Part shown: piece by piece, positions 34,001 to 42,017 of the stretch
Position numbering within the stretch: the first letter of the stretch is position 1
Layout of the letters: the number at the start of each line of letters is the position of its first letter
NCBI GenBank assembly: GCA_023150845.1
Contig: JAKLKD010000025.1
Span: forward strand, 1-54,338
Direction of reading: 5' to 3'
Length of the DNA: 54,338 nt
Source of the DNA: Myxococcota bacterium
GTDB lineage: Bacteria; Myxococcota_A; UBA796; CAJQPC01
The notes under the pieces: generated by a model
Database searches by the model: none
Seen by the model: the letters and a program-made list of their open reading frames with translations, nothing else
Told to the model about the DNA's origin: nothing
Translations under genes and position numbers: made by a program

Positions 34001-34766
34001 GGGCACGGATCCCCTGGACGAGGACACCGACGACGGCGGGCGCAGCGACGGCGAAGAGGTCACCCGCGACGGCACCGACCCCTTCGATCCCTCGGACGAC
34101 GTGGCCGACAGCGACGACGACGGCCTCACCGACACGGAGGAGATCACCTTCGGCACGGACCCCGCCGACGCCGACAGCGACGATGACGGCCTGCTCGACG
34201 GCGAGGAGGTGTTTGAGGAGGAGACCGACCCGCTCAACCCCGACACCGACGGCGACGGCCTCGTGGACGGTGAGGAGGTGCTCACCGAGGGCACGGATCC
34301 GCTGGACACCGACAGCGACGACGACGGCCTCACCGACGGCGACGAGGTCCTGACCACGGGCACGGATCCCCTCAACCCCGACACCGACGGCGACGGCCTC
34401 ACCGACGGCGACGAGGTGAACACCATCGGCACCGACCCGCTGGACACCGACAGCGACGATGACGGCCTCACCGACGGCGACGAGGTGAACACCCACACCA
34501 CGGACCCCCTCGACGCCGACACCGATGATGGCGGCGTGCCCGACGGCCAAGAGGTGACGGACGGCACGAACCCGCTGGACCCCAGCGACGACGAGCCCGT
34601 CAGTGGTGACACCGGGGAGCCCGACGACACCGGGGACATCGTGGACGACGGCATCGGCCTGCCCAAGGGCGGCGGCGGCATCGCCTGCGCCACGAGCGAG
34701 GCGCCCACGGGCGGCCTGCTCGCGGGGCTCTTGGCCTTGGTCGGCCTCGCCCGGCGCCGTCGGTAG
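31065..34766 (+). CDS. Giant secreted TSP3-repeat protein with MYXO-CTERM-like tail
   Basis: A 1233-residue exported protein. The signal peptide ends near VVSAAG (about residue 32). The N-terminal 500 residues are beta-helix-like and very Gly-rich (GGGGGAGDG, GGGGAGGSF), as in large adhesins. Residues about 532-1175 are about 27 thrombospondin type-3 calcium-binding repeats of 23 residues (DTDGDGLDDGDEVNTIGTDP pattern). The C-terminus (IACATSEAPTGG, then LLAGLLALVGLA, then RRRR) fits a MYXO-CTERM-type sorting tail: Cys, transmembrane segment and Arg cluster. It should be exported and then anchored or released at the surface. GGAG lies 5-6 nt before the ATG. Confidence 0.88.
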   Translation: MKTRTGRRALRAAALPATPLLVLLMMPSVVSAAGDGTLTVTASGTVVNAYAVVDRDVSAGSTSVRVSDINDLDSPATGIFATTDLAAGDLVLIVQMQGASYTSTNTLSFGEVTALNGAGTYELAEVASISSRTITLSTALVNAYDADDHVQLVRVPRYESVTVNSGASITGEPWDGDIGGLVVMSVSGDLTVNGTIDASGIGFRGGVDDNSSGSTSTSTANTYYYDNAEADGGEKGESIGGSGDDYDANNWLYGRGAIANGGGGGNSHNAGGGGGANGDNGQTWTGQGVMNTASGWKLDPGYIAAGGPTNSSGGGRGGYTYGANNADALTVGPSSSSWGGDGRDEVGGLGGRPVDHVPLNRLFLGGGGGAGDGNNGYAGAGGAGGGAVLLFVQGDLTGSGSVNVDGEAGEDAASKGLNGRDGPGGGGAGGSFILVADGASGVSVSADGGGGGYQWIANSESEGPGGGGGGGYVALPTSVSLTVTVLGGAGGVTDSTSVTEFVENGATNGATGEQGTAPDYLDFGLCMFISCDADGDGLDDLDESDLGTDPLDADTDGDGLSDGDEVNTIGSDPLDTDTDADGLDDGEEVNTEGTDPTDADTDDDGLDDGEEVNTYGTDPLNEDTDGEGLSDGDEVNTWGTNPNKRDTDSDGLSDYRETITEGTDPNDTDTDDDGLGDADEVRTYGSDPLVVDTDGDGCGDGDEVTAGTDPTAADTDGDGLGDCEEIADGTDPTVGDSDGDGIDDGDEIDLGTDPADPDTDGDGLDDGDEIDLGTDPTDTDSDGDGIDDGDEVNNTGTDPADADTDGDGLDDGEELDSVGTDPLNPDTDGDGLDDGDELDTWGTDPTDTDTDDDGLEDGDEVNNTGTDPTDTDSDDDGLGDGDEVNTIGTDPANPDTDGDGLDDGVEVNTTGTDPLDTDSDDDGLSDGDEVNTIGTDPLDADTDDDGLNDGDEVNEHTTDPLNPDSDDDFLTDGQEVNETGTDPLDEDTDDGGRSDGEEVTRDGTDPFDPSDDVADSDDDGLTDTEEITFGTDPADADSDDDGLLDGEEVFEEETDPLNPDTDGDGLVDGEEVLTEGTDPLDTDSDDDGLTDGDEVLTTGTDPLNPDTDGDGLTDGDEVNTIGTDPLDTDSDDDGLTDGDEVNTHTTDPLDADTDDGGVPDGQEVTDGTNPLDPSDDEPVSGDTGEPDDTGDIVDDGIGLPKGGGGIACATSEAPTGGLLAGLLALVGLARRRR
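32658..34593 (+). repeat. About 27 tandem 69-bp coding repeats (TSP3 units)
   Basis: The repeat unit encodes about 23 residues with the core D-D-DGL-DGDEV-T-GTDPL. Several units are 22 residues and one near the end is longer (FDPSDDVADSDDDGL). Asp at fixed positions fits the calcium-binding loops of thrombospondin type-3 repeats. Unlike the 138-bp array, unit length is not constant and units are more diverged. Confidence 0.9.
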
Positions 34767-34778
34767 GCTCCCCGGCGC

Positions 34779-35558
34779 TCAGCGCCGCCGCTTGCCCTCC
34801 TCCGCTGGCGTCACCGCCGCCGGAGGGGGCGCTGGCGGCGGCGGGGCCTCGGCGGGCGGCATCTCCAGGGCGATGACCCGCTCCAGGCGCTGCCGTGGGG
34901 CGCCTTCAGGCAGGCTCTTGGCCTGGCGCTCGCCGTAGACCGCGAGCGCCGCGCGCTGGCTCACATCAAGGCGGGACTCCAAAGGCGCGTAGACCGCGGC
35001 GAGCTCAGCGATGGCCGCGAGCAGGCTCGCCTCGGGCAGCCCACGCTGGCTGGTGAGCAGGCCCAGGTGCGCGGCGAGGGCGTTCGCGGTGCCCGTGCGG
35101 GCGCGGGCGACGGCGGCGGCGCGGCTCGGCGAGTCCGGCGGCGCCCCCTTCATCATCGTGTCGATGCCCTCCCACAGCCAGCCCATCTGCCGTAAGGTCA
35201 AGGCGCTGAGCGCGAGCTGCTCCGCGCCGACGTTCACCCCGGCCGCGCTGGCCTCGGCGTACCGCGCGCTCAAGGCCCGGTTGTGCTCCATCAACAGGGT
35301 CAGCTCCCCGAGCAAGGCGGCGGGATCGGCGTTGTTTGGTCGGTTGTCCAACGATAGCCAGCGCTGGAGATGGGGGTGCTCCAGGCGCGGGAGCTGGTCC
35401 AGCGGCAGCTCCTCCAGCACGAGGCGGGCGCGCTCGTAGTCCACCGCCGTCCAGGGCTTGTTCGTCGCCGGGGCGCCGCGCTGGACGAGGGCCATCGGGT
35501 CCGGCGCCTGGGCGGCCATCGCCGGGGCCACAAGAATCCACAGAGCGAAGGCCAGCAC
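34779..35558 (-). CDS. Exported helical protein with Pro-rich tail, unknown
   Basis: A 259-residue protein with signal peptide MLAFALWILVAPAMAAQ. The mature part is alpha-helical and ends in a Pro/Ala-rich region and a basic KRRR tail. No family is recognised. The GTG start at 35558 has AGGAGG 4 nt upstream. The gene converges with the TSP3-repeat gene (12 nt apart), and GGCGCTCAGCGCC at 34774-34786 at the shared 3' boundary could fold into a short hairpin. Confidence 0.62.
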   Translation of the reverse strand: MLAFALWILVAPAMAAQAPDPMALVQRGAPATNKPWTAVDYERARLVLEELPLDQLPRLEHPHLQRWLSLDNRPNNADPAALLGELTLLMEHNRALSARYAEASAAGVNVGAEQLALSALTLRQMGWLWEGIDTMMKGAPPDSPSRAAAVARARTGTANALAAHLGLLTSQRGLPEASLLAAIAELAAVYAPLESRLDVSQRAALAVYGERQAKSLPEGAPRQRLERVIALEMPPAEAPPPPAPPPAAVTPAEEGKRRR

Positions 35559-35776
35559 TCAACCTCCTGCGACGTGCTTGATGCACCGTAGCACCCAGCA
35601 AGCGGTCGTCCTTCCGCCCTTGAAGAAGCGCCGGTTCAACTTGGGATCTTCGGCGTGGCGGTCGCGCCGTGAGCTTGCCCACCCCGGCGCGAGGCCAACG
35701 CAGCGCGGTTGTTGCCTCCGCCGCGGCCCCGCGCCCTGTACACTTGGGGCCGCACCTCCACCCCCGGCAGGACGCC

Positions 35777-37576
35777 TTGGCGCGGCAGCCCCTCCTCATC
35801 ACCCTCATCGTCGTGGTCGCCCTCGCGGCGCTGGTGCGGGGCTGGGCGGCCCTCTGGTTCTTGTGTGACGACGCCTTCATCACCTTCCGCTACGCGGCGA
35901 TGGCGCGGCTCGGCCACGGCTACGTCTGGAACCCGCCGCCGATGCCCCCGGTGGAGGGCTACACCAGCGCCGCCTGGCTGTGGCTCCTGCACGGGCTCTG
36001 GGCGCTCACCGGGCGGCCGCCACCCCAGACCGCGAACAACGTCTCGCTGATCTGCGCCGGGATCACCGTCGGGCTTACGGCCTGGGCGACCCTTCGCGCC
36101 CAGCTCTCCGAGGGCCTCGCGCCGTATCGCCTCGCCGTGCTCACCTTGACCTTAGGCGCGCTCGTGACCCACCGGGGCTTCTTGGTGTGGTCGTCGAGCG
36201 GCTTAGAGACGGCCCTGTTCGTGAGCCTCGTGACGGCCTGGGCCGTCGTGACCGCCCGGGAGGGCCGGGGCCCGGTGATCGGCGCCTTGGCCGCGGCGAT
36301 CGCCCTCACCCGCCCCGACGGCTACCTCTTCGTGGCCGCCACCGTCGCCCTGCTCGGCCTGCGCGCCCTGCGGGGAGAGGGCGCCCGGGCCCTCGCCTTG
36401 GGCCTCGCCCCCCTCGCCGCCGTGCTCGCCCATGTGTTGTGGCGGCGGCTGACCTATGGCGCCTGGCTGCCGAACACCTTCGCGGCGAAGGTCGGCGCAG
36501 CCTGGCCCGAGGCGGGGCTGCCTTACCTCGCCTGGTTCGTCCTGGAGTACGCCTTGTGGAGCTGGCCCCTGGCGCTGCTCGCGGCGCTGCGGCGCTGGCG
36601 GCCCGGCCCCGGCGCCCTCGCCGTGGGGCTCACGCTCTTGGGGCAGCTCGGGTACTACACCCTCAAGGTCGGCGGTGACCACTTCGAGTTCCGCGTCTTC
36701 ACCCACCTCGCGCCCCTCGTCGCGCTCACAACACCTTTGTTGTTAGACCGCGCCGGGCTACGACCGGCCTGGACCTTGGCCCTGAGCGCCTTGGCCTGGG
36801 CCTTGGCCCTGCCCTTGCCTTGGGCGGAGCACCAGCTCGCCCAGAGGCAGACGACGATGGTGGCCGTGCGGGCGGGGCCCAAGCTCGGCGAGGCCCTGCC
36901 CGGCCCGCTGCGCCCCCTCGGCCTGGCCTGGGACCACCTGCGGGACCAGCTCGCGCCCCAGCTCATCGGCCTGCGGCACCGGGAGCACCAGCTCTTCGCC
37001 GAGCTGCAGCTCCGGCTCACCCCGGGCCTCGACGCCTCCCGCCCGGCGACGATGGGCGGCGACGTGGTCGTGGTGCGGCGTGTAGACGGCGGCTTTCGCC
37101 TCGACCCCAGCGCCGACGCCCGGCCCCTCCTCGCCGCGCGCCCGGCGGTGGACGTGGGCACCGTCGGCGTCATCGGCTGGGCCCTGCCCTCCCTGCTCGT
37201 GCTCGACAGCCTGGGGCTCAACGACCCCGTCGTCGCGAGGCTCGGCGCCCACGTCACCCCCCGGCGTATGGCCCACGAGCGCCGCCCGCCGCCGGGCTAC
37301 ATCGAGTGCTTTCAGGCCAACGTCACCTTCGGCGTCGCCGTGGAGGACAGCACCACCGGGGCGCTTGTGGACGTGATGAGCCACCCCCAAGGTTACCGCG
37401 AGCGCCTGGACCTCAGCGCCCCGGGCCTGCCCCTGCCGCCGCGCTGGGCGGGGAAGCCGGGGCTCCGGGCGCGGGCCGTCGTCTTGCTGCTGGAGCGGGA
37501 GGCGCCGCTCACCGAGGCCGATCTCGCCCGCTGCGCGGCTTGGGGCGCCGAGGAGGGCTCAGGCCCAGCGCCGTGA
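35777..37576 (+). CDS. GT-C-fold glycosyltransferase, AftB-like membrane protein
   Basis: A polytopic membrane protein of about 600 residues. LCDDAFITFRYAAMARLGHGYVWNP followed by VEGYTSAAWLW is the characteristic N-terminal loop of AftB-type GT-C transferases, with the DD pair as the likely catalytic acids. WSSSGLETALF, TRPDGYLF and YGAWLPNTFAAKVG are also typical, as is the C-terminal DSLGLNDPVVARLG in the periplasmic domain. These enzymes use polyprenyl-phosphate sugars. TTG 35777 (AGGA 4 nt upstream) starts just before the first helix; the frame is open to GTG 35669. The 3' end overlaps the convergent esterase gene by 18 bp. Confidence 0.8.
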   Translation: MARQPLLITLIVVVALAALVRGWAALWFLCDDAFITFRYAAMARLGHGYVWNPPPMPPVEGYTSAAWLWLLHGLWALTGRPPPQTANNVSLICAGITVGLTAWATLRAQLSEGLAPYRLAVLTLTLGALVTHRGFLVWSSSGLETALFVSLVTAWAVVTAREGRGPVIGALAAAIALTRPDGYLFVAATVALLGLRALRGEGARALALGLAPLAAVLAHVLWRRLTYGAWLPNTFAAKVGAAWPEAGLPYLAWFVLEYALWSWPLALLAALRRWRPGPGALAVGLTLLGQLGYYTLKVGGDHFEFRVFTHLAPLVALTTPLLLDRAGLRPAWTLALSALAWALALPLPWAEHQLAQRQTTMVAVRAGPKLGEALPGPLRPLGLAWDHLRDQLAPQLIGLRHREHQLFAELQLRLTPGLDASRPATMGGDVVVVRRVDGGFRLDPSADARPLLAARPAVDVGTVGVIGWALPSLLVLDSLGLNDPVVARLGAHVTPRRMAHERRPPPGYIECFQANVTFGVAVEDSTTGALVDVMSHPQGYRERLDLSAPGLPLPPRWAGKPGLRARAVVLLLEREAPLTEADLARCAAWGAEEGSGPAP

Positions 37577-38308
37577 GAAGTGGTGGTTGATCTGGCGTTT
37601 CCACCAGCTCCAGTGGTGCGCCGAGTCATGGCCCCACACGTCACGCTCATGGGGGATGTGCTTCTGGGCGAGCAAAGACGCCATGGTGAGGGTCTCCTCG
37701 ACGCAGCCGCCCTCATGGGGGCCCAGGCCCACGACCAAGGTGAGGCTCGTGTTGCGCCGCACCCGGTCCAGGGCCTCGCCGCTCATGTTCGGCACATACG
37801 CAACGGGGTGGTTGTAATACACGTCGAGGTCGCTGTAGCCGCCCAAGAAGCGGTCCGTGCGGTAACGGCCCGAGAGGCAGAGCGCCCACTGGAAGATCTC
37901 GGGGTGCTTGAGCGCCATGTTCGCGGCGTAGAACGCGCCGAGGCTGCACCCCACGGCGCTCACGCGGATCTCGGGGCTCTGGCAGTCTTGGCGGATGTAG
38001 GGGACGAGCTCGTCGATGACGAAGCGCTCGTAGGCCTGGTGGCGGGCGACCCGCACGCGGGGGTCCTCGTCGCGGCGGCTCCAGCTCTCGGAGCAGTTCG
38101 TCTCCGGGCAGTAGAGCTTGATGCGCCCGGCCTCGATGAGGGGCCGCAGGGTGTCGATGGCGCTCGCGGCTTGCCACTCGTGGGCCATGCCGGACGCGCT
38201 GGGGAAGATGATGACGGGGTCGCCCCACCAGCCATACGTCCACATATGAACGCGGCGGTTGAGGGAGCGGCTGGGGAGCTGTTGGTAGCGGGCGTTGAGC
38301 ATCTGCAT
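37559..38308 (-). CDS. Alpha/beta-hydrolase esterase family protein
   Basis: A 249-residue cytosolic esterase-like protein. The nucleophile elbow is GCSLGAFYA, and WGDPVIIFPSASG near the N-terminus is the oxyanion-hole strand-loop. The C-terminal HDSAHHWSWWKRQI holds the likely catalytic His, and an Asp/Glu lies in GPHEGG. It resembles the putative esterase/EstD-like group of short proteins without a signal peptide. ATG 38308 and a second ATG at 38302 are both possible. The Nma111-like protease gene ends 40 nt upstream on the same strand. Confidence 0.82.
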   Translation of the reverse strand: MQMLNARYQQLPSRSLNRRVHMWTYGWWGDPVIIFPSASGMAHEWQAASAIDTLRPLIEAGRIKLYCPETNCSESWSRRDEDPRVRVARHQAYERFVIDELVPYIRQDCQSPEIRVSAVGCSLGAFYAANMALKHPEIFQWALCLSGRYRTDRFLGGYSDLDVYYNHPVAYVPNMSGEALDRVRRNTSLTLVVGLGPHEGGCVEETLTMASLLAQKHIPHERDVWGHDSAHHWSWWKRQINHHFSRRWA

Positions 38309-38348
38309 AGTTTACACCGACCCGCGACGCCCGGGAACAGCACGCCGG

Positions 38349-41216
38349 TCAGGGCGCGGCGCTCGGCGTCGGCGCGGGGGCGTCCTCCCGACGCCAGCCC
38401 TCCCCGTCCACAAACACGAAGCGCTGGGTAGGCCAATAGGCAAGATCGAGCTTCAAGGTCTTCACCTCGGTCTTGTCCTCTAGGTCTACGAGGGTCAGGC
38501 GCACGGCGTCGCGGTCCTGCTTGTTGTTCACCACGGCCAAGAACGAGGCGAGATCGGGGGTGGGCTGGCCGTCGACCTCGATGATCCGCCGCGTGGGGCG
38601 CAGGCCGTAGCGGTGCGCCGGGCTGCCGTACCAGAACCAGGTGACGTAGACCCCCTCGGGCTCGAAGCCGCGCTGGGAGGCGACCTCCAGGTGCGGGGCG
38701 TGCAACAACATGCCCGCCCACGACACTACCTCGGTGACCCCTTGGCCGCTGAGGCTCGTCGTCTCGACGACGAAGTTTTGCTCCATGCCGTCGCGGAACA
38801 CGGTCAAGGTGACCGAGCCGGCCTGGCAGAGCGCCTCGACCTCATCAAAACGGGTCACCACCTCTTGGTTCACGGCGAGGAGGAGATCCCCGCCCTTGAG
38901 CGCCGCCGCCGCCGGGGTGCCCGCGGTGAGGCGCCCGACGTAGAGCACCTGGCCGCCGGTCTGATCGTGGGCCTGGAGGCGGTCGAGCCAAGGCTCGGGC
39001 AGGCCGCGGTCCCGGGCGTCCGCCAGGGGCAGGCCGTAGAGCTCCACGCCCAAGGAGCGGTAGCTGACCTCCTCACCGGCCTGCAGAGGCTCCACGACGC
39101 TCTGGGCGACCTCGATGGGCAGGCCATAAAACGCCGAGCTGCGCCCGCCGCCCTCGCTCGACGCGAAGGACGCCCAGGTGGCGACCACCCGGCCGCGGCG
39201 GTCGGTGATCGCCCCGCCCACAGACGACAGGCCGTCGCTGAGCGTGAAGATCTCCTGGTTGGCCTCGCGGAAGCTCGGGGGGTCGGGCAAGGGCAGGTAG
39301 AGCGGCGTCACCCGGCCCACCCGGGCGCGCTGGGAGACGACCTGGTGGCTGCCGGTGAGGCCCACCTGGGTTAGCTTGTCGCCGGGCTTGATCTCTTTGT
39401 CGCGCAGCCGGGCGCTCTTGACCGGCGTGGCGCCGATGTCCGCCGGGTCGTACTTCACAACGGCGACGTTGTGCAGCGGGTGGATGCTGACGATCTCCCC
39501 GGGCACCCGTAAGGAGCCCCCGAAGGTCAGCTCCAGCTCACCCAGGCCCACGGGCACGGTGTCACGGTCCACCACGACGAGGCCCCGCTCGGCGTCGACG
39601 ATGATCCCGGCCCCGGTGAAGCGGGTGCTGCTCACGCCCTCGGTGCGGTAAGGCACACGGTACTCGACCATCACCAGAGACCGGCTCAGCCGCCGCTGGG
39701 CGCGGCCGCCGCTGCGCACGAAGCTCGCCTCCCCGGCGGCCTCGGCGAGGGGTTTGGTCGGCGCGGGGCTCGGGGTGCAGGGCCAGCCGCCGGTCAGGTC
39801 GTCGCGCACGCAGCGCTGCATCGGGAACCACAGGCGGTCCACCTGAATCACGGCGACCTGGTCCTGGCGGGGGTCTTGAATGGGGAAGTACCGCACGGGC
39901 ACCCGGGCGCCGTGGGGGTGGGCGGCCAAGGCGGCCTCGACCTCCTCCAAGGTGGACACGGGCAGGCCGTCAATCGCCGTGAGGATCGCCCCCTCGGGGA
40001 TGCCGCCCTCGGTGAGCGCGTAGCCCGTCGCCGCCACATAGACGCCCTTCACCGGGACGCTGTGGTTGCGGGCCTGGTGGTAGCTCAGCTCATTGAGGAT
40101 GCCGCCGCCGAACTCCAGGTAAGCGTCGGGGCTGATGCTGTGCAGGTCGCCGACGCTCAGCGGCACGGTCAAGGTCTGCCCGCCGCGCTCGACGGTGAGG
40201 GTGACCTCGGCGCCTACCCGCTCATCGAGGCGGGCCTCCAGGGGCACGAAGGCGTTGAGGGGGACCCCATCGACGGCGAGGAGCACGTCGCCGGGGCGCA
40301 GCTTGCCGTCCGCCGGGCCGCCGGGCACCACCTCCGACACCACGAGGAGCCCCGTGCCGTCGGGGAAGCCCGCGCGCACCTCCGTCTCGCTCTTCTCCGA
40401 GAGGCCCAGGCGGCGCAGCTCGTCATAGGGCGCGTGGAGGAACACCGTCTGTAGGGTGCCGCGGGTGACGGGCTGCCCGGCCTGGATGAGCGCCAGGGCG
40501 CGCACGACGCGGTCGAGCGGCAGGTAATAGCTCGACGCGGCGTTGCGGCGGCCGCCCGCGTTCAGCGCGACGACCTTGCCCGAGAGGTCGAGCACCGGGG
40601 AGCCCGAGGAGCCCCCGGAGGTGCCCGAGGCGGCCTGGATGTAGAAGGTGTTGAAGTCGTTGTAGGTGTTGTCGCCATAGACCGGCGCCTCGCGGTCCAG
40701 CCGAGCCAAGGTGCCGTCGAGGATGCTGATCTTCTCTCCGGCGTCGTTGCCCACCACCCGCACGTTGACGCCCACCTTGGCCCCGGCCGGGTCCAGCGTG
40801 AGGGGCTTGACCTCCATAAACCGCACCGCGGAGGGGTCGAAGCGGTAGAACCCGAAGTCGTGCACCGGGTCGCGGTAGACGGCCTGGAGCGGGATCTCCT
40901 CGTGGTTGTACAGCACGGCCTCAGCGACGACGGGCCCGGCGTGCACCATGTGCCGGTTGGTGAGGATGAGCCCCCGCTCGGCGTCGACGATGAACCCCGT
41001 GCCCACCGACGACGAGGCCGCCTCGGTGTCGAAGCTGCGGGTGCCCACCACCCGGATGGCCACCACGGAGGGCACGGCCGCCTCTAAGGTGGCCTTCCAC
41101 AGATCCGCCTCAGGCGGCGGCGGCGCCGGGGCCTCGGCGGGCGGCCGACCCTTGGACTGCGCGAAGGCGAGAGAGGGAGCGGCGAGGAGGGCGAAGAGGA
41201 CGATCAGAGCGCGCAT
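38349..41216 (-). CDS. Nma111/DEG7-type double serine protease with PDZ domains
   Basis: A 955-residue exported protein with signal peptide MRALIVLFALLAAPSLAFAQ. The first trypsin-like domain has an intact triad: His89 (LTNRHM), Asp120 (VHDFGF), Ser204 (GGSSGSPV). PDZ-like regions follow at about 270-355 and 365-440. The second protease domain (about 505-700) is degenerate: the three positions read Asp552 (VDRDTV), Asn583 (LHNVAV) and Val666 (SSVGGA). Two more PDZ-like regions end the protein. Order and many exact motifs (VRVVGNDAGEKISIL, TYNDFNTFYIQAA) match yeast Nma111 and plant DEG7 as I remember them. It probably acts in the periplasm. AGGGGG lies 4 nt before the ATG. Confidence 0.88.
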   Translation of the reverse strand: MRALIVLFALLAAPSLAFAQSKGRPPAEAPAPPPPEADLWKATLEAAVPSVVAIRVVGTRSFDTEAASSSVGTGFIVDAERGLILTNRHMVHAGPVVAEAVLYNHEEIPLQAVYRDPVHDFGFYRFDPSAVRFMEVKPLTLDPAGAKVGVNVRVVGNDAGEKISILDGTLARLDREAPVYGDNTYNDFNTFYIQAASGTSGGSSGSPVLDLSGKVVALNAGGRRNAASSYYLPLDRVVRALALIQAGQPVTRGTLQTVFLHAPYDELRRLGLSEKSETEVRAGFPDGTGLLVVSEVVPGGPADGKLRPGDVLLAVDGVPLNAFVPLEARLDERVGAEVTLTVERGGQTLTVPLSVGDLHSISPDAYLEFGGGILNELSYHQARNHSVPVKGVYVAATGYALTEGGIPEGAILTAIDGLPVSTLEEVEAALAAHPHGARVPVRYFPIQDPRQDQVAVIQVDRLWFPMQRCVRDDLTGGWPCTPSPAPTKPLAEAAGEASFVRSGGRAQRRLSRSLVMVEYRVPYRTEGVSSTRFTGAGIIVDAERGLVVVDRDTVPVGLGELELTFGGSLRVPGEIVSIHPLHNVAVVKYDPADIGATPVKSARLRDKEIKPGDKLTQVGLTGSHQVVSQRARVGRVTPLYLPLPDPPSFREANQEIFTLSDGLSSVGGAITDRRGRVVATWASFASSEGGGRSSAFYGLPIEVAQSVVEPLQAGEEVSYRSLGVELYGLPLADARDRGLPEPWLDRLQAHDQTGGQVLYVGRLTAGTPAAAALKGGDLLLAVNQEVVTRFDEVEALCQAGSVTLTVFRDGMEQNFVVETTSLSGQGVTEVVSWAGMLLHAPHLEVASQRGFEPEGVYVTWFWYGSPAHRYGLRPTRRIIEVDGQPTPDLASFLAVVNNKQDRDAVRLTLVDLEDKTEVKTLKLDLAYWPTQRFVFVDGEGWRREDAPAPTPSAAP

Positions 41217-41310
41217 ACCACCCCCTTAGCCGCAACGGGGCGAGGTCGCCACGGGGGGTTTTGGCCTCTTGTGCGGGAGCTGTCCGAGGGGCGCGAAGGC
41301 GCGGCGGCGC

Positions 41311-41991
41311 TCAGCGTTGAGGCCCCTGCGGCGGGCTCACCGGGGTGAACTGAAGGTCGAACCAGAAGGAGCGAGGGTCGTCGTCGCAGGCGTCCTCGGC
41401 GGGCATGACCCGCTCGTCGGGGCCGCCGACGATGTGGAAGATCTGCGCCTCGTAGTCTTCGTTGTCGGGGGTGGGCAGGGGGAAGTCGCCGATGAGGCTC
41501 ATTGTCCAGTTGAGGTCGGGGGCTTGGAGCTGGTCGGGGAGCAAGAAGAGCACGTCTTCATCCCGACCTCTCCAGGTAATTCGCTCCAGCTTGACGTAGT
41601 CGGGGATTACCTCTGGCTCAATCGTGAGGCCAAAGTATAGTCCACAGTCATAGCCTCGACGCCGAAGGCCACCGGCAGGGTAAAGCGCGCGCTCTGCTGA
41701 TGTCCTGTAGTGAAATCTTTCGTAAGTATTTACATAAAGCTCCCGAAATTCACCCGCGGAATCAAAAATTCGTGAGTCATTTGAATCCCAATCGTATAAC
41801 CACGAGTCTGGTCGAACAAACAGCGCCCCGTCTTGGCCGTCGCTCAGTTCATAGGGCAGCGTGGAGCACTTGCTGGGGCAAGGAGTCTGTAGCTCAATCA
41901 CGTCCACTTGGTAATACAGGTTGGGAAGATACACTGGGCAGTCACAACACCCCGCCAAACCAAGGGCGGGCAGCAGGGCGAGGGCGCGCAT
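41311..41991 (-). CDS. Tandem lipoprotein paralogue 4 of 4
   Basis: A 226-residue lipoprotein, the last gene of a four-member tandem family. The signal peptide is MRALALLPALGLAGC. The shared core is VIELQTPCPSKC near the mature N-terminus, then a divergent centre, then SLIGDFPLPTP, FHIVGGPDE and a terminal FWFDLQFTPVSP. The start at 41991 follows GGAG by 6 nt; an in-frame ATG at 42021 overlaps the previous stop but would place that site inside the coding region. Its centre (41570-41860) is much less GC-rich than the flanks. Function is unknown; the paired Cys (CPSKC) suggest a disulfide. Confidence 0.72.
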   Translation of the reverse strand: MRALALLPALGLAGCCDCPVYLPNLYYQVDVIELQTPCPSKCSTLPYELSDGQDGALFVRPDSWLYDWDSNDSRIFDSAGEFRELYVNTYERFHYRTSAERALYPAGGLRRRGYDCGLYFGLTIEPEVIPDYVKLERITWRGRDEDVLFLLPDQLQAPDLNWTMSLIGDFPLPTPDNEDYEAQIFHIVGGPDERVMPAEDACDDDPRSFWFDLQFTPVSPPQGPQR

Positions 41992-42017
41992 CGTAGGCTC
42001 CGGTGAGGGGATGAGGG

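Noticed and set aside
31191-34550. A 1119-codon minus-strand frame, and another of 531 codons at 33113-34708, opposite the TSP3-repeat gene.
   Set aside because: These are repeat-derived antisense frames with low-complexity Val/Gly or Ser/Pro sequence. The plus-strand protein has a signal peptide, calcium-type repeats and a sorting tail.
34774-34786. Hairpin GGCGCTCAGCGCC as a Rho-independent terminator between convergent genes.
   Set aside because: The stem is only 5 bp and no T-tract follows on either strand; it also falls partly inside a coding end.
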